The notes: generated from the sequence alone by a model not told the origin. 40,370 nt of DNA from Clostridia bacterium (GCA_017523925.1 JAFWVQ010000012.1:1-40370); one strand, 5' to 3'. Positions 15,306-24,231 are shown, numbered from the stretch's first letter. Translations and numbers: made by a program.

Positions 15306-17549
15306 TTATTTCTTTTCGGTCTTGGCCTTTTCGGCTTCCTCCATCTCCCAGCGGCGCTTGATAAGGAAGGTGGCGTTATGAACGCCGCGGCTGCCTCTGC
15401 CGAAGCCCTCGTCCGCGCCCGCTTTCCTTGCAAGCTCGGGCGTGACCTGAGTGCCGCCCGCGATGAAGATGATCTTATCGCGGATGCCCATTTCCCTGGC
15501 GATCTGGTCGATCTTGGCGATGTTCTTATAGTGGATATCGTCATGGCTGATGATGGTGGAGGCCATGATCGCGTCCGCATTCAGCTCGATCGCCGCATTC
15601 ACAAGCTTCTCGGGCGGGCAGGAGGTGCCAAGGTAGAACACTTCCATGCCGTACTTCTCGATGCCGCCGTGCTTGATGTCGATGATCTCGCGAAGGCCGA
15701 CGGAATGCTCGTCCTCGCCGACGGTCGCCGCCACGATGCGCATGGGTCTGCGCTCGATGTCCTTGCGGATAACATCGTCCGAAAGCACGTCGGGCTCCTT
15801 GGGGATAACGAGCTTGTCAACGTCGATCGAGAAGGGAACCTTGCCCTTGAGCTCGATGCGCGTGCCGTCCTGCGGGTGCATGATCTCCTTGCTGATGACC
15901 TCGCACTCGGTCAGGTTCATCTTATGCGCGCACTCAAGCGCAGCCGCTTCCGCGATCTGCTTGGGAGCGGGGAAGAACATCGTGAGCATAACGGTGCCGT
16001 CCGCAAGCCACTCCATCTCGGGGCGAAGCTGCTTGCTGCCGGGGGTGAACTCCTTAACGTTGCCCATGCGGACGTTTACGTTGTCCTCCTCATCAAGCTC
16101 GTCGATGTAGATGATCTTCTCGGGGCATTCGAGGGTGCAGCCGCCGATAAGCTTTGCGGGATCGTCCTTATATTCCTCGCCGTACTGCGCCACGTTGTTG
16201 TAGCCGTAGTGCGCGGTAACGGGAGCCATATAGTCCTCCGCACGCTTGAAGATGGTGCCTGCGCCGATGCCGCCGTCGATCTTTCTTGCGATACCGTCGC
16301 CGTTGCGCTCGGGGTAGATGCCGCTGTCAACGAACATGCCCTCCTGGACCGCGTTGAAGTAGCCGCCCAGCTCGATCATCTCCTCCATGAACATGATCGC
16401 ACGCTCCTTGAGCTCGCGAGCCTTTTCACGCAGCACGCCGTCCTTCTTGAGCTCTACCATCTCCATCAGGCCGTCGAGACCCACGAGCGTCTGCTTCGCG
16501 GTGTCGCAGGCTTCGATGTTGTAGATATGCCACGGAACGTTGCGGCCCTCGTCGGGGGTGATGGTGGACTGGATGTCCGCACGGGTGAGCTTGGAGATGA
16601 CCATGTTCAGAACGTGGGTAACGGTCGCCTCGCGCGTGGAGCTCATGATGTACTTCGTGTTCATCTGAGCGCGCATGCGGTACTCATGGAACAGGTCGCG
16701 GAGCGCAACTGCGTAGGGAAGGTCCATATAAACGCAGGGCGCGGGGGTCGCGGTCGGCGGAACGGTGGAAAGGCAGATATTCTGCTTGTTGATGCCGACC
16801 CTTGCGGAGAAGATCGCGTTGATGCCGTGCTGCACCATCAGCTCGGGCATGACCTTCCATGCCTCGCGCGCGGTCGCGTTCGCGTTGTGTGCGCCGTCGA
16901 TCTGCGCCATGCCCGCCCATGCGATAAGCTTCTTGCTCTCGCAGGCGTCAACGAAGGAGCGGATCATGTTGATATTGCGGTAGATAACGTTGTACTGCGG
17001 GTCCTGATGAACGCCGTTCACGCCCTCCTCGGCGAACATAACGGCGATATCGGGGCCGGCAACGCCGGAAACGTAGCTGTGGTAGTTGATGGGCCTGCCG
17101 ACCTCGTCCTCGATCATGTCGAGCGCCTTGCGCTGGGCGCGGACCTGCTTGCGGGTGATCGGAACGCCGCCCATGCCCTGCGGGGTGCCCTCGATGAGGC
17201 CGTCGAAATGGCTCTGACCGGCGGTGCGGATGACCATGATATGATCCGCGCCGTGGTGTGCCGCCATACGCATACGGCGGATATCGTCCTCAAAGCGGCC
17301 GGAAGCGATCTCGGTGGTAATCACGGGGCCGGGCTGGGGATCGATATTCTCAAAATAATGCGCCGGGGGAAGGGGAACGCTTGATTTCAGCGGCTCGGTG
17401 CAGTCGTGGTACTCGAAGGGACCCATGTGCAGGTTTTTGACGGGCTTGCGCCAGGTCCAGCCCCTGCGGCGGGGACGGTAGCTTTCCAGATCCTTCAGTA
17501 TCTCGGCAACGTTGATTGGCTTATTCGGATCGAGTCTGTATTCGCTCAT
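15306..17549 (-). CDS. oraE: D-ornithine 4,5-aminomutase, catalytic E subunit
   Basis: AdoCbl- and PLP-dependent radical enzyme moving the delta-amino group of D-ornithine to C4, giving 2,4-diaminopentanoate. The 747-aa product has a TIM-barrel N-terminal part and a C-terminal Rossmann domain. That domain carries the base-off cobalamin motif DEHSVG (D613, H615) and, eleven residues after the histidine, K626 in DIKHGG. This matches the spacing between the cobalt-ligand histidine and the PLP lysine in the Clostridium sticklandii enzyme. GTSCPPEKL and FIAGGTQV continue the B12 domain. The ATG overlaps the oraS stop codon by one base (TAATG). Confidence 0.96.
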   Translation of the reverse strand: MSEYRLDPNKPINVAEILKDLESYRPRRRGWTWRKPVKNLHMGPFEYHDCTEPLKSSVPLPPAHYFENIDPQPGPVITTEIASGRFEDDIRRMRMAAHHGADHIMVIRTAGQSHFDGLIEGTPQGMGGVPITRKQVRAQRKALDMIEDEVGRPINYHSYVSGVAGPDIAVMFAEEGVNGVHQDPQYNVIYRNINMIRSFVDACESKKLIAWAGMAQIDGAHNANATAREAWKVMPELMVQHGINAIFSARVGINKQNICLSTVPPTATPAPCVYMDLPYAVALRDLFHEYRMRAQMNTKYIMSSTREATVTHVLNMVISKLTRADIQSTITPDEGRNVPWHIYNIEACDTAKQTLVGLDGLMEMVELKKDGVLREKARELKERAIMFMEEMIELGGYFNAVQEGMFVDSGIYPERNGDGIARKIDGGIGAGTIFKRAEDYMAPVTAHYGYNNVAQYGEEYKDDPAKLIGGCTLECPEKIIYIDELDEEDNVNVRMGNVKEFTPGSKQLRPEMEWLADGTVMLTMFFPAPKQIAEAAALECAHKMNLTECEVISKEIMHPQDGTRIELKGKVPFSIDVDKLVIPKEPDVLSDDVIRKDIERRPMRIVAATVGEDEHSVGLREIIDIKHGGIEKYGMEVFYLGTSCPPEKLVNAAIELNADAIMASTIISHDDIHYKNIAKIDQIAREMGIRDKIIFIAGGTQVTPELARKAGADEGFGRGSRGVHNATFLIKRRWEMEEAEKAKTEKK

Positions 17550-17914
17550 TAGAATTTACCTCCATTGAAAAGGCTCTCGGCCTTGTCCCAAAGCTTGCCG
17601 GAAGCAAGAGCGACGCCCGCCTCGCGGATGTCCATGCCCTCGGCCTTTGCGAGCTTGTAAACAACGTGACCTGCACCGTGCGACACGATGTCGTGCTTGA
17701 TGCAGCCCTCGACTATCGCCTTTGCCTCGATGGACGAGAAGCCCATGCGCAGCAGCACCGAACGCTCGACGGCGGGGGAGGTGTACTCATAGCCCATCTG
17801 AAGAAGGGGATCCACGAGCTTGTTTGCAAGCTCCCAGAACCTCTGCTCGAGCTGCTCGTCGCTAAGATCGGCGAGATGGGCTCTGCGCTCCATGTAATCA
17901 TCGTTTCTTTTCAT
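17549..17914 (-). CDS. oraS: D-ornithine 4,5-aminomutase, small S subunit
   Basis: The 121-aa partner of OraE. RRAHLADLSDEQLEQRFWEL, DPLLQMGYEYTSPAVERSVL and the late HDIVSHGAGHVVYKLAK are characteristic of OraS, the helical subunit required for an active heterotetramer. It is immediately upstream of oraE in the transcript and overlaps it by one base. Confidence 0.95.
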   Translation of the reverse strand: MKRNDDYMERRAHLADLSDEQLEQRFWELANKLVDPLLQMGYEYTSPAVERSVLLRMGFSSIEAKAIVEGCIKHDIVSHGAGHVVYKLAKAEGMDIREAGVALASGKLWDKAESLFNGGKF

Positions 17915-17952
17915 TATATTATCCTCTTAATCTATTGAAAGTAGGTGTTTAT

Positions 17953-19350
17953 TTACAGCGAAGCCACAACGCCGCGAACGAACTCCTCGCTCGAGTTCGT
18001 TTCCTCCATCAGATAACGGATGTCCGCGTCGGTGAGCTCGTCCTTGTGGGCGCCGACCTGCGCCTTGATGTTCGACCTGCGAACGTGATCGAGATCAACG
18101 TCGGTGACCTGAATGAGGGAGGGATGCGAGGGCAGTATGATGGACTTGCCGGGGATCTCGTCCTTGGGGTCGCCAAAGTGGATGTCTATACCGTTCTGAC
18201 GGGCGAAGGAAAGCTGCGGATTGATATGCTTGCCCGCGCCGGTGTACTCGGTCTCCTGAACCACGATGCACTGATCCTCGGGCATATCCTGCGCGAGCCT
18301 GAACGCCGCCGCAAGCGCGGTGTTGCCCGCGGGGCCCTTCTCAAGACCCTCGAGGGAAGCGAGCGTTTCGGTGATGAAGAACACGCTGCCCTGGGTAACG
18401 GTAACGTACCTGTCCATATAGCGAAGGGGACGCGCGGCGCTCCTCGGCACGTCGCTCCTGTCGGGGTTCACGCTGAACGGAACGCCGAAGCCGGTGTGGC
18501 CGGTGGTGAAGCTCTTCTTATTGAATTGCTCGTCGCTCGCCATATGCAGACCGGTCAGGTTGACGCTTGCGCCGATGACCTTCGCATTGCAGTTTGCTTT
18601 TCTCAGACCGCGTGCGGTGCCGGTAAGGTTGCCGCCGCCCGCGTTGGTGCAAACGACCACGTCCGGATCCTTGCCGATCTTGGAGCGGAACTGCTGAGCG
18701 ATCTCATAGCCGAGCGTTTCAACGCCAGCGATGCCGAAGGGGGTGTAGAGGGAAGCGTTGAAATAGCCGGTCTCCTCGATAAGCCTAAGCACGGTGCTGA
18801 AAAGCTCGGGACCGACGGTGAGCTGAACTACCTCTGCGCCGAGCGCTTCGCATTTGCGCGCCTTTTCGATGATCTCGGGCTGACCGACGCCGCGGCTGTC
18901 GTAGCATTCCTGAACCACGATGCACTTGAGCCCCGCCATAGCCGCGTGGCAGGCGACGGCTGCGCCGTAGTTGCCGCTCGTTGCGGTCACAACGCCCTTA
19001 TAGCCCTGCTTCTTCGCCTGATAAACGCTGGTGCAGCTTCTTCTTGCCTTGAAGCTGCCGCTGGGGTTGGTGGCCTCGTCCTTTATGAAGATGCGCGCGC
19101 CGAAGCCGGGCTTTGCGCATTTTCTTGCGAGAGTCGTGAGGTTTTTAAGCTCGATAAGCGGCGTGTTGCCAACGGAGAAGAGCGCCTGAACGCGCTGCAG
19201 CTCCTCGAGCGTGTAGCCGGTTGCCGCCATCATCGCCTCGTAATCGAAGCCGATGCCGGGCAGCTCGAACTTGGTGTAATCCATGCCGACGGAATTGCGA
19301 ATGATCTCGTTTTTCCTTGCCATTATTGCGGAATAGCTGTTATCCATCAT
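17953..19350 (-). CDS. ortB: 2-amino-4-oxopentanoate thiolase, beta subunit
   Basis: PLP-dependent subunit (465 aa) of the thiolase that splits 2-amino-4-oxopentanoate with CoA into acetyl-CoA and alanine. The fold is that of threonine synthase-like enzymes: NPSGSFKARR contains the PLP lysine (K101), GVVTATSGNYGAAVA is a Rossmann segment, and VCTNAGGGNLTG the phosphate-binding loop. The start overlaps the ortA stop by four bases (ATGA). Gene order ord-ortA-ortB-oraS-oraE matches the characterised clostridial cluster. Confidence 0.95.
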   Translation of the reverse strand: MMDNSYSAIMARKNEIIRNSVGMDYTKFELPGIGFDYEAMMAATGYTLEELQRVQALFSVGNTPLIELKNLTTLARKCAKPGFGARIFIKDEATNPSGSFKARRSCTSVYQAKKQGYKGVVTATSGNYGAAVACHAAMAGLKCIVVQECYDSRGVGQPEIIEKARKCEALGAEVVQLTVGPELFSTVLRLIEETGYFNASLYTPFGIAGVETLGYEIAQQFRSKIGKDPDVVVCTNAGGGNLTGTARGLRKANCNAKVIGASVNLTGLHMASDEQFNKKSFTTGHTGFGVPFSVNPDRSDVPRSAARPLRYMDRYVTVTQGSVFFITETLASLEGLEKGPAGNTALAAAFRLAQDMPEDQCIVVQETEYTGAGKHINPQLSFARQNGIDIHFGDPKDEIPGKSIILPSHPSLIQVTDVDLDHVRRSNIKAQVGAHKDELTDADIRYLMEETNSSEEFVRGVVASL

Positions 19351-19646
19351 TCGTTACCTCCGAAGGTTATTTCGCGAACCATGTCGCCGATCTTGAGCAC
19401 CTCGGGAACGAGCACGCCGAAGTTGTGCTCGAAATAGGGCGCTTCCTTAACGAGCTTGCCCGTGGTGTGCCTGCCGGTGCGGGTGATGATCTCGACCTCG
19501 TCGCCAAGCTCGGCATCCTCTTGCAGCCAGCCCTTTACCCACATCTCGAGCGGGTGCTTTTTCGTGTCCTCGGGCAGTGAAGCCGAGCGCTCTTCGGGCG
19601 TGAGCACGATATTGTGCACCTGCACCCAATCGCCTTTTTTAGCCAT
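19347..19646 (-). CDS. ortA: 2-amino-4-oxopentanoate thiolase, alpha subunit
   Basis: A 99-aa protein (KKGDWVQVHNIVLTPEER, MWVKGWLQEDAELGDEVEI, GRHTTGKLVKEAP) that matches the small OrtA subunit. It lies directly before ortB with an overlapping start/stop. AGGAG precedes the ATG at 19646. Confidence 0.94.
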   Translation of the reverse strand: MAKKGDWVQVHNIVLTPEERSASLPEDTKKHPLEMWVKGWLQEDAELGDEVEIITRTGRHTTGKLVKEAPYFEHNFGVLVPEVLKIGDMVREITFGGNE

Positions 19647-19703
19647 AGTATCCTTTTCCTCCTATTGATTGGAGCTTTGATCGAAGTTTTGATCAAGCTA
19701 AAC

Positions 19704-19732
19704 TTGCGGCACGGCATATCGCCGTGCCGCAA
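19704..19732 (-). promoter_or_regulatory. Strong intercistronic hairpin between ord and ortA
   Basis: A perfect 12-bp stem (TTGCGGCACGGC with GCCGTGCCGCAA, five-base loop) lies seven bases after the ord stop. There is no U-run after it on the minus strand, so it is more likely an mRNA-stabilising, processing or partial attenuation structure than a full terminator. Confidence 0.6.
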
Positions 19733-19738
19733 AGCGCG

Positions 19739-20785
19739 TTATTCTTCGATATAATCGCGGAAATCGCCCATGATGGCGCGAGGAACGGGCAGATCCAGCA
19801 TCGTCTTGAGACCGGGACGCGCGTTGATAACGTGCGGGATCATGTTCACGATCATAGCGATGGTGCCGATGCCGCCGTCGACCTCGGGACGGATGCTCAT
19901 ATTGACCTCGGGAGTGCCCTTGAGCTCGATATAGTCGCCGGTATGGGTGCCTTCCATCTCGGGCTCGATCTGCTGGGGATGGTACATGTCGATCTTGACC
20001 TTACCGTCAACGTAGCCCTGGCCGGTCATGTTGACGCCCGCAACGTCGCCCGCCTTCGCAAAGCCGTAGGGGCTCTTGCGATCCACGCTCGTTACGATGG
20101 GGCTCATCTGCTGCTCGAACTTATCGACCTTCCAGCCGAGCGCATCGGCGATCATGCCGACGGACTCAGCAAAGCCAACGTGACCCGCGAGGGTGCCGTC
20201 CTCAACGCCCTTGTTGAAAACGTCCACGGCAAGACCCACGCCCTGCTCCTCCATAACGGCGGGGCCGAAGGGGGAGAGGCTGTTGACCCTGCGGCAGGTG
20301 ACGGACTCAACGTCGGTCATGCAGCCGGAGAGGCAGATAGCAAGAAGATCCATCATGAGGCCGGGGTTGATGCCGGTGCCGAGGATGGAAACGCCGTTTT
20401 CCTTGGCGAGCCTGTCCATTTCGGCGGTGAGCTCGGGCTCCTGCGCCTTCGGGTAGCTCATCTCTTCTGCGGTGGAGATAACGTTGACCTTCTGCTCCAC
20501 AACGTACTTGATCTTGGGGAAAGCCTTCTTGGTGAAGGAGTCGGTGGCGATAACGCAGATATCGCAGTTGCCGTCATGCACTACCTTCTCGATCTGGGGA
20601 TTGATGAAAACGTCCTCACGATCGCCCTGATCCACGCCGAGAATGTCGTAGATGCTCTTGCCGATGCGGGCGGGGTGGATGTCGCAGACGCCGACGATGT
20701 CAACGCCCTTTTTTCCGAGAAGAACCTTGGCGATACCGGAGCCCATTGCGCCGAAGCCCCAAATCGCAACCTTTACATTTTCCAT
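19739..20785 (-). CDS. ord: 2,4-diaminopentanoate dehydrogenase
   Basis: NAD(P)-dependent oxidative deamination of 2,4-diaminopentanoate to 2-amino-4-oxopentanoate. The N-terminal Rossmann loop is IWGFGAMGSGIAK (residues 8-20). The C-terminal part has GTGINPGLMMDL and ESVTCRRVNSLSPFG, typical of the DapB-like Ord family. The ATG at 20785 is preceded by AGGAGG; the open frame extends upstream to 20842, but the extra 19 residues fall in the leader. It is the first gene of the operon. Confidence 0.95.
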   Translation of the reverse strand: MENVKVAIWGFGAMGSGIAKVLLGKKGVDIVGVCDIHPARIGKSIYDILGVDQGDREDVFINPQIEKVVHDGNCDICVIATDSFTKKAFPKIKYVVEQKVNVISTAEEMSYPKAQEPELTAEMDRLAKENGVSILGTGINPGLMMDLLAICLSGCMTDVESVTCRRVNSLSPFGPAVMEEQGVGLAVDVFNKGVEDGTLAGHVGFAESVGMIADALGWKVDKFEQQMSPIVTSVDRKSPYGFAKAGDVAGVNMTGQGYVDGKVKIDMYHPQQIEPEMEGTHTGDYIELKGTPEVNMSIRPEVDGGIGTIAMIVNMIPHVINARPGLKTMLDLPVPRAIMGDFRDYIEE

Positions 20786-20820
20786 TTTATGCCTCCTGCA
20801 TATTAAGTAGGATGTGTTAT

Positions 20821-20878
20821 GTTTGTATGCGCATACGAACACAGCTTATATTATACCATAACCTCTTTCGGAAAGAAA
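20821..20878 (-). promoter_or_regulatory. Probable ornithine operon promoter with palindromic operator
   Basis: On the minus strand a TATAAT (20855-20850) with a poor -35 (TTTCTT, 20878-20873) is followed, from about +3 to +22, by the palindrome GTTYGTATGCGCATACRAAC (20840-20821, perfect over the central 12 bp). A regulator dimer bound there would obstruct initiation or early elongation. No sigma-54-type -24/-12 element was seen. Confidence 0.55.
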
Positions 20879-20899
20879 CACCGCTTGGGAATATTTTAA

Positions 20900-21240
20900 C
20901 ATATATATAACGGGCGAAGCGACCGTTTACCGTTTTATTGCCGCAGCCCCCGCGCCCGCCGCACTTTCGCTCGCTTCGCGATACTTCCGCGCGGCGGCCG
21001 CTTGCGCGAACCCCACAAAGCGCGGTGCAGGGGAGCGCAAAAAGCATCTTCACAAGCGCCGCGGGAGGCAGCCGGATCGCGTTCGGGAGCAAGAATTGCA
21101 AAATTTGGATAATTCATTTTGGGGCAAAAGGGCGGTTTTCAGCCCAAAATGCCAAAAAACAGCGGTTTTGGCCCATCAGATTTTCCTTATTTTACTGCAA
21201 AAAATAATATATCAAAAAAGATTGCGAATTTTGAATAAAA
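20900..21240. other. Intergenic region upstream of the ornithine operon, no gene seen
   Basis: The first ~170 bp are very GC-rich. At 21115-21172 there are adjacent hairpins: CATTTTGGG/CCCAAAATG (21115-21123 with 21143-21151) and GCCAAAA/TTTTGGC (21151-21157 with 21166-21172). The short open frames here look like chance. I see no coding signal. Confidence 0.4.
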
Positions 21241-21244
21241 GGTA

Positions 21245-21273
21245 TTGATTTTTTGCAACATAGGTGTTATAAT
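21245..21273 (+). promoter_or_regulatory. Promoter of an orphan small RNA candidate
   Basis: TTGATT (21245-21250), a 17-bp spacer and a perfect TATAAT (21268-21273). No open reading frame with a ribosome-binding site follows; a terminator does, about 115 bp later. Confidence 0.65.
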
Positions 21274-21279
21274 GGCTCC

Positions 21280-21390
21280 AGTAAGTAAGAGTGCGACCTC
21301 CATTGCATGGCAAAGATCGAAGCGAGGCGATCTTTCAATCTTATACTAATCGAAAGAGCTTGCGGATTAGCTACCCGCGAGCTCTTTTTC
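21280..21390 (+). ncRNA. Candidate structured small RNA of about 110 nt
   Basis: The interval runs from the predicted start of the 21245-21273 promoter to an intrinsic terminator. It contains hairpin 1, AAAGATCG-(8 nt)-CGATCTTT (21312-21335), and a terminal hairpin, AAAGAGCT-t-GCGG / CCGC-g-AGCTCTTT (21353-21387), ending in TTTTT. The terminal loop contains GATTAG (21365-21370), which is exactly complementary to CTAATC at 21346-21351. The hairpin-1 loop GAGG can pair with CCTC at 21297-21300. These loop pairings suggest a compact pseudoknotted RNA or a switch. I do not recognise it as a known riboswitch, 6S RNA or SRP RNA. Confidence 0.55.
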
Positions 21391-21640
21391 GTTCTACCCG
21401 TCTCCGAATCGTTTTCCCTGCGCCCTGCGCCCCGCGGCAGCGCCTGCGCTTGTGCAAAGAAGCTGCGAAGGGCGAAAAAGCCGTCCGAACAAACTGAAAA
21501 CAGGGTTCGATCCATGGCCGAGCCCGGTTTTATCGTTCTATTGAATTCGCAGCGCTTCAAGCGGCGCGTGATGCGGATCTCATATGCAGCGGAGTGCGAA
21601 GATCATCCGCCGCCATACCGCGCAGCATCGCAGCCGCCGA

Positions 21641-24151
21641 TCAGTTCGAATCGAGTCCTGCATTCCATTCTTCCAATTCATGGGAGAACACAACAAGATC
21701 GAGGTTGTTGGAATAGGCCTTGCGCCACTCATCCCAATTGATATCATCCGGAGGGCAGCCTGCGGCGAGCAGCGCTCGTGCGCCGTTTTCATCTTGGGCG
21801 ATCTCCCGAAGCTGCTCGAAGCCGCGCATGCCGGCATGATAGCCCCTCGTTTCGTCGTTATCCCTGTTCTTTACGTTTCCCTTATTCTTCTGCCTATAAT
21901 ACTTTCCCGCGTGTTTTTCGGGCACGGGGCAGTGACCCTCAAGCAGCTCGTAGATGCACCAGCGCTCATGCTCGACCTCGGCAAGCAGCTCGTTCTTTTC
22001 ATCATCCGTCAGGCAGGCGTTCAGCTCCAGCTTTCTCCAAGCCTCCTTGCATTTGCCGTGTATGGCAAGCGCCATACTCGATCGCCTGTTGCGCTCAAGC
22101 CCGGTATAGAAGCCAAAAACACCGTTTGCGGAAAGTCGAACGCTGTGCGCATGAGAACCGGGCTTCTTTTCGGGGCACATGGTGCTCCGCTCATCTCTGC
22201 CCGAATAAAGCGCATTATACCTCAATGCGTCGAATTCAAGCAGATCGCTGTTCCAGACGCTCTCGGACATATTGCCGAAGATATCGACCTTGCACTTGGG
22301 GTTGTAACGCGCCTTGGAATCGGATTCGAGATAATAGTCCATATTTGAATCAACGCCGCCCATAGGCGCATGTACTTTGGGATCGACGAGCCGCGCCATA
22401 ACGTCGTTCCAGATGACGGTTCGTATCTCGGGGCAGCCCCAAGCGTATTCCTTCCTGAGATAGAATCTGCGCAGCCTCGTTGAAAGGCGGTAGTTCTTAT
22501 CGTCGTCGCCGGTGCAAACGAAGATGATATGGTGGCTCGGCTCATCGCCGCCCGCGCATTTGTCAAGCTTTGCAAACAGCGTATCGGCGTTGAAATCAAT
22601 ATCGCCCCAAACCTCAGGCACGGCGATCGGTTCTGTGAACATGGCTTTCTGATGCTCGGTGAATTCATCGAAGCCCTCGATCACTCGTGCTTTGAGAAGC
22701 GGCGTTGCGATCGAGTCCGCAATGGTGACCTTCACCTTCAGCTTGGGCAGATGGAAGTACCAGAGGCAGAGCTTTGCAAGCTCCGCGCCGATATGGCCGC
22801 CGCCGAGCACGAGGATGCGCACAGTGGCGGGCCGGTCCTCGCTGCATAGCTTTTCAAGCAGCTCGCAGTCAAGCGGGGGATCGTTATAAAACTCTGTGTA
22901 GAGCGCACGGCTCGCTTCCTCGATGAACTCGATGCCGCAGTTCTTTAGGTTTTGCGCATTTTGATCGGGCAGGACGCGGCATTTGCGAACGTTTCCCAAG
23001 TATGCGCCGTCGAAGCTCGGCGGCTCGAGCATGAACTCAACAAAACCGCCGTCCTTTTTGGCAGCGCTCAAAAATGAGCTGCAGATAGGTTTTCTCGAAA
23101 AAACGGCATTGAGCTCGTTTATCTTCTCCTCGTTAACGCGGTTGTTCGAAATGAAGCGGACGTCACAGCTCTTGCGATAGCTGTTCATCAGCGATTCCGC
23201 CTGCGTCACCTTTAGGTTTTCATCATCGGAGATAAGGTAGAAATGGATGCGGCGGCTGTTGATAAGGCGCAGGAACACCATGTACAGCCGATCGATGCTT
23301 CTGTGCAGCACCACGGCATTCATCGCGTTTAGAGAAGCCACCGCGCTGTCCTCGGCAGCCTTGCTCGCGCAGAAAGCGATAAGTGGGGTTTTGTTTTTGC
23401 CGCCGTGCACCCTGTGCAGCGCCTCGGCGTAGCGGATGGAGCGGTCGTTGAGATCGGAAAAAATGTAAACGTCGCGCGTTCTGAGGAAAACCAGCTTTAA
23501 GAAGAAGCTCGGAGGTGTGAAAAGGGAGATGGCCACCAACAGCGTCAGCACGGGCGCGCAGATGACAAGCAGCGCGATATAGACCTTGTCCGCCAAGTAT
23601 GCGGGTCCTATGGCGGAGGTGAAGCTGCGGATATCCTCAAAGGAGTTTTCGAGGGTGAAGGTGCGCCATGCATAATGCAGCGACTGCAAAAAAGGGATGC
23701 CCTGATACAGGTCCGGTTTATCGCCGCTTATCAGGTTGATAAGGTGCCAGAAAAACACGGTAAGAGCTATGAATATCGGAAGGATAAGCCAGCGCGTATA
23801 GCCCTTGAAGCTCGTTGGGATATCCGAAACAAAACAATACGTCTTATAGATGGTGAGCATTACGGCGATCAGCAAAAGCGTCGCAAGCATATGCAGATAA
23901 TAGAACGGCGTCATCCGCTTCAGAACCGGCAGAAGCAGGGAAAGCAAAAACAGGCCGGTGCACACGATGAGCGGCCAGCCCACGTGCCAAAGATCCGACC
24001 GGAACCGCAATTTGACATCGCCTCCGGCATCCGAAGCAAGCTTCTTGGAAAAACGGTGAACCAAAACGATCAGGACAATGATCCCGACTACTGCCGGCAG
24101 AAGCATCATCGCAGCCATGCCCGATTGTAAACAGTTTAAATTTCCGAACAA
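21641..24151 (-). CDS. Membrane protein with TrkA-N-like nucleotide-binding domains and a C-terminal RyR-like domain
   Basis: An 836-aa protein. About five membrane segments lie in residues 10-225. A first Rossmann-like region follows (about 235-390, DVYIFSDLNDRSIRYAEAL...). A clear second one begins VRILVLGGGHIGAELAKL (about residue 450), as in the TrkA-N domains of potassium-channel regulators. Near the end AEVEHERWCIYELLEGH, then HAGMRGFEQLREI, resembles the bacterial RyR domain. The TTG start at 24151 has AGGAGG seven bases upstream. The combination suggests a membrane protein gated or regulated by a nucleotide-type ligand, possibly an ion-flux or stress effector; that function is inferred. 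It stands alone, with no obvious enzyme partner next to it. Confidence 0.72.
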   Translation of the reverse strand: MFGNLNCLQSGMAAMMLLPAVVGIIVLIVLVHRFSKKLASDAGGDVKLRFRSDLWHVGWPLIVCTGLFLLSLLLPVLKRMTPFYYLHMLATLLLIAVMLTIYKTYCFVSDIPTSFKGYTRWLILPIFIALTVFFWHLINLISGDKPDLYQGIPFLQSLHYAWRTFTLENSFEDIRSFTSAIGPAYLADKVYIALLVICAPVLTLLVAISLFTPPSFFLKLVFLRTRDVYIFSDLNDRSIRYAEALHRVHGGKNKTPLIAFCASKAAEDSAVASLNAMNAVVLHRSIDRLYMVFLRLINSRRIHFYLISDDENLKVTQAESLMNSYRKSCDVRFISNNRVNEEKINELNAVFSRKPICSSFLSAAKKDGGFVEFMLEPPSFDGAYLGNVRKCRVLPDQNAQNLKNCGIEFIEEASRALYTEFYNDPPLDCELLEKLCSEDRPATVRILVLGGGHIGAELAKLCLWYFHLPKLKVKVTIADSIATPLLKARVIEGFDEFTEHQKAMFTEPIAVPEVWGDIDFNADTLFAKLDKCAGGDEPSHHIIFVCTGDDDKNYRLSTRLRRFYLRKEYAWGCPEIRTVIWNDVMARLVDPKVHAPMGGVDSNMDYYLESDSKARYNPKCKVDIFGNMSESVWNSDLLEFDALRYNALYSGRDERSTMCPEKKPGSHAHSVRLSANGVFGFYTGLERNRRSSMALAIHGKCKEAWRKLELNACLTDDEKNELLAEVEHERWCIYELLEGHCPVPEKHAGKYYRQKNKGNVKNRDNDETRGYHAGMRGFEQLREIAQDENGARALLAAGCPPDDINWDEWRKAYSNNLDLVVFSHELEEWNAGLDSN

Positions 24152-24203
24152 AATTGCCTCCTATCGCAATATACAGCAAGTGTATAACGGCCGAGCTTCG
24201 GAG

Positions 24204-24231
24204 AGTCGAGAGTCGAAAGTCGAAAGTCGAA
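24204..24231. repeat. Four tandem 7-bp repeats (AGTCGAA)
   Basis: AGTCGAG followed by three AGTCGAA units, directly upstream of the TrkA-N/RyR gene. The remaining 24152-24500 gap is GC-rich, with no convincing gene; copy number could vary between strains. Confidence 0.7.

Noticed and set aside
15246..17384. A 712-codon open frame on the plus strand opposite oraE (and similar long ones opposite ortB, ord, orr and the mutL-like gene)
   Set aside because: They are mirror frames of GC-rich, strongly codon-biased genes. The products are His/Asp/Leu-rich with no motifs, while the minus-strand genes carry clear family signatures.
21503..21512. GGTTCGATCC, similar to a tRNA T-loop
   Set aside because: The flanking bases do not form a 5-bp T stem, and no acceptor, D or anticodon arm can be built around it.
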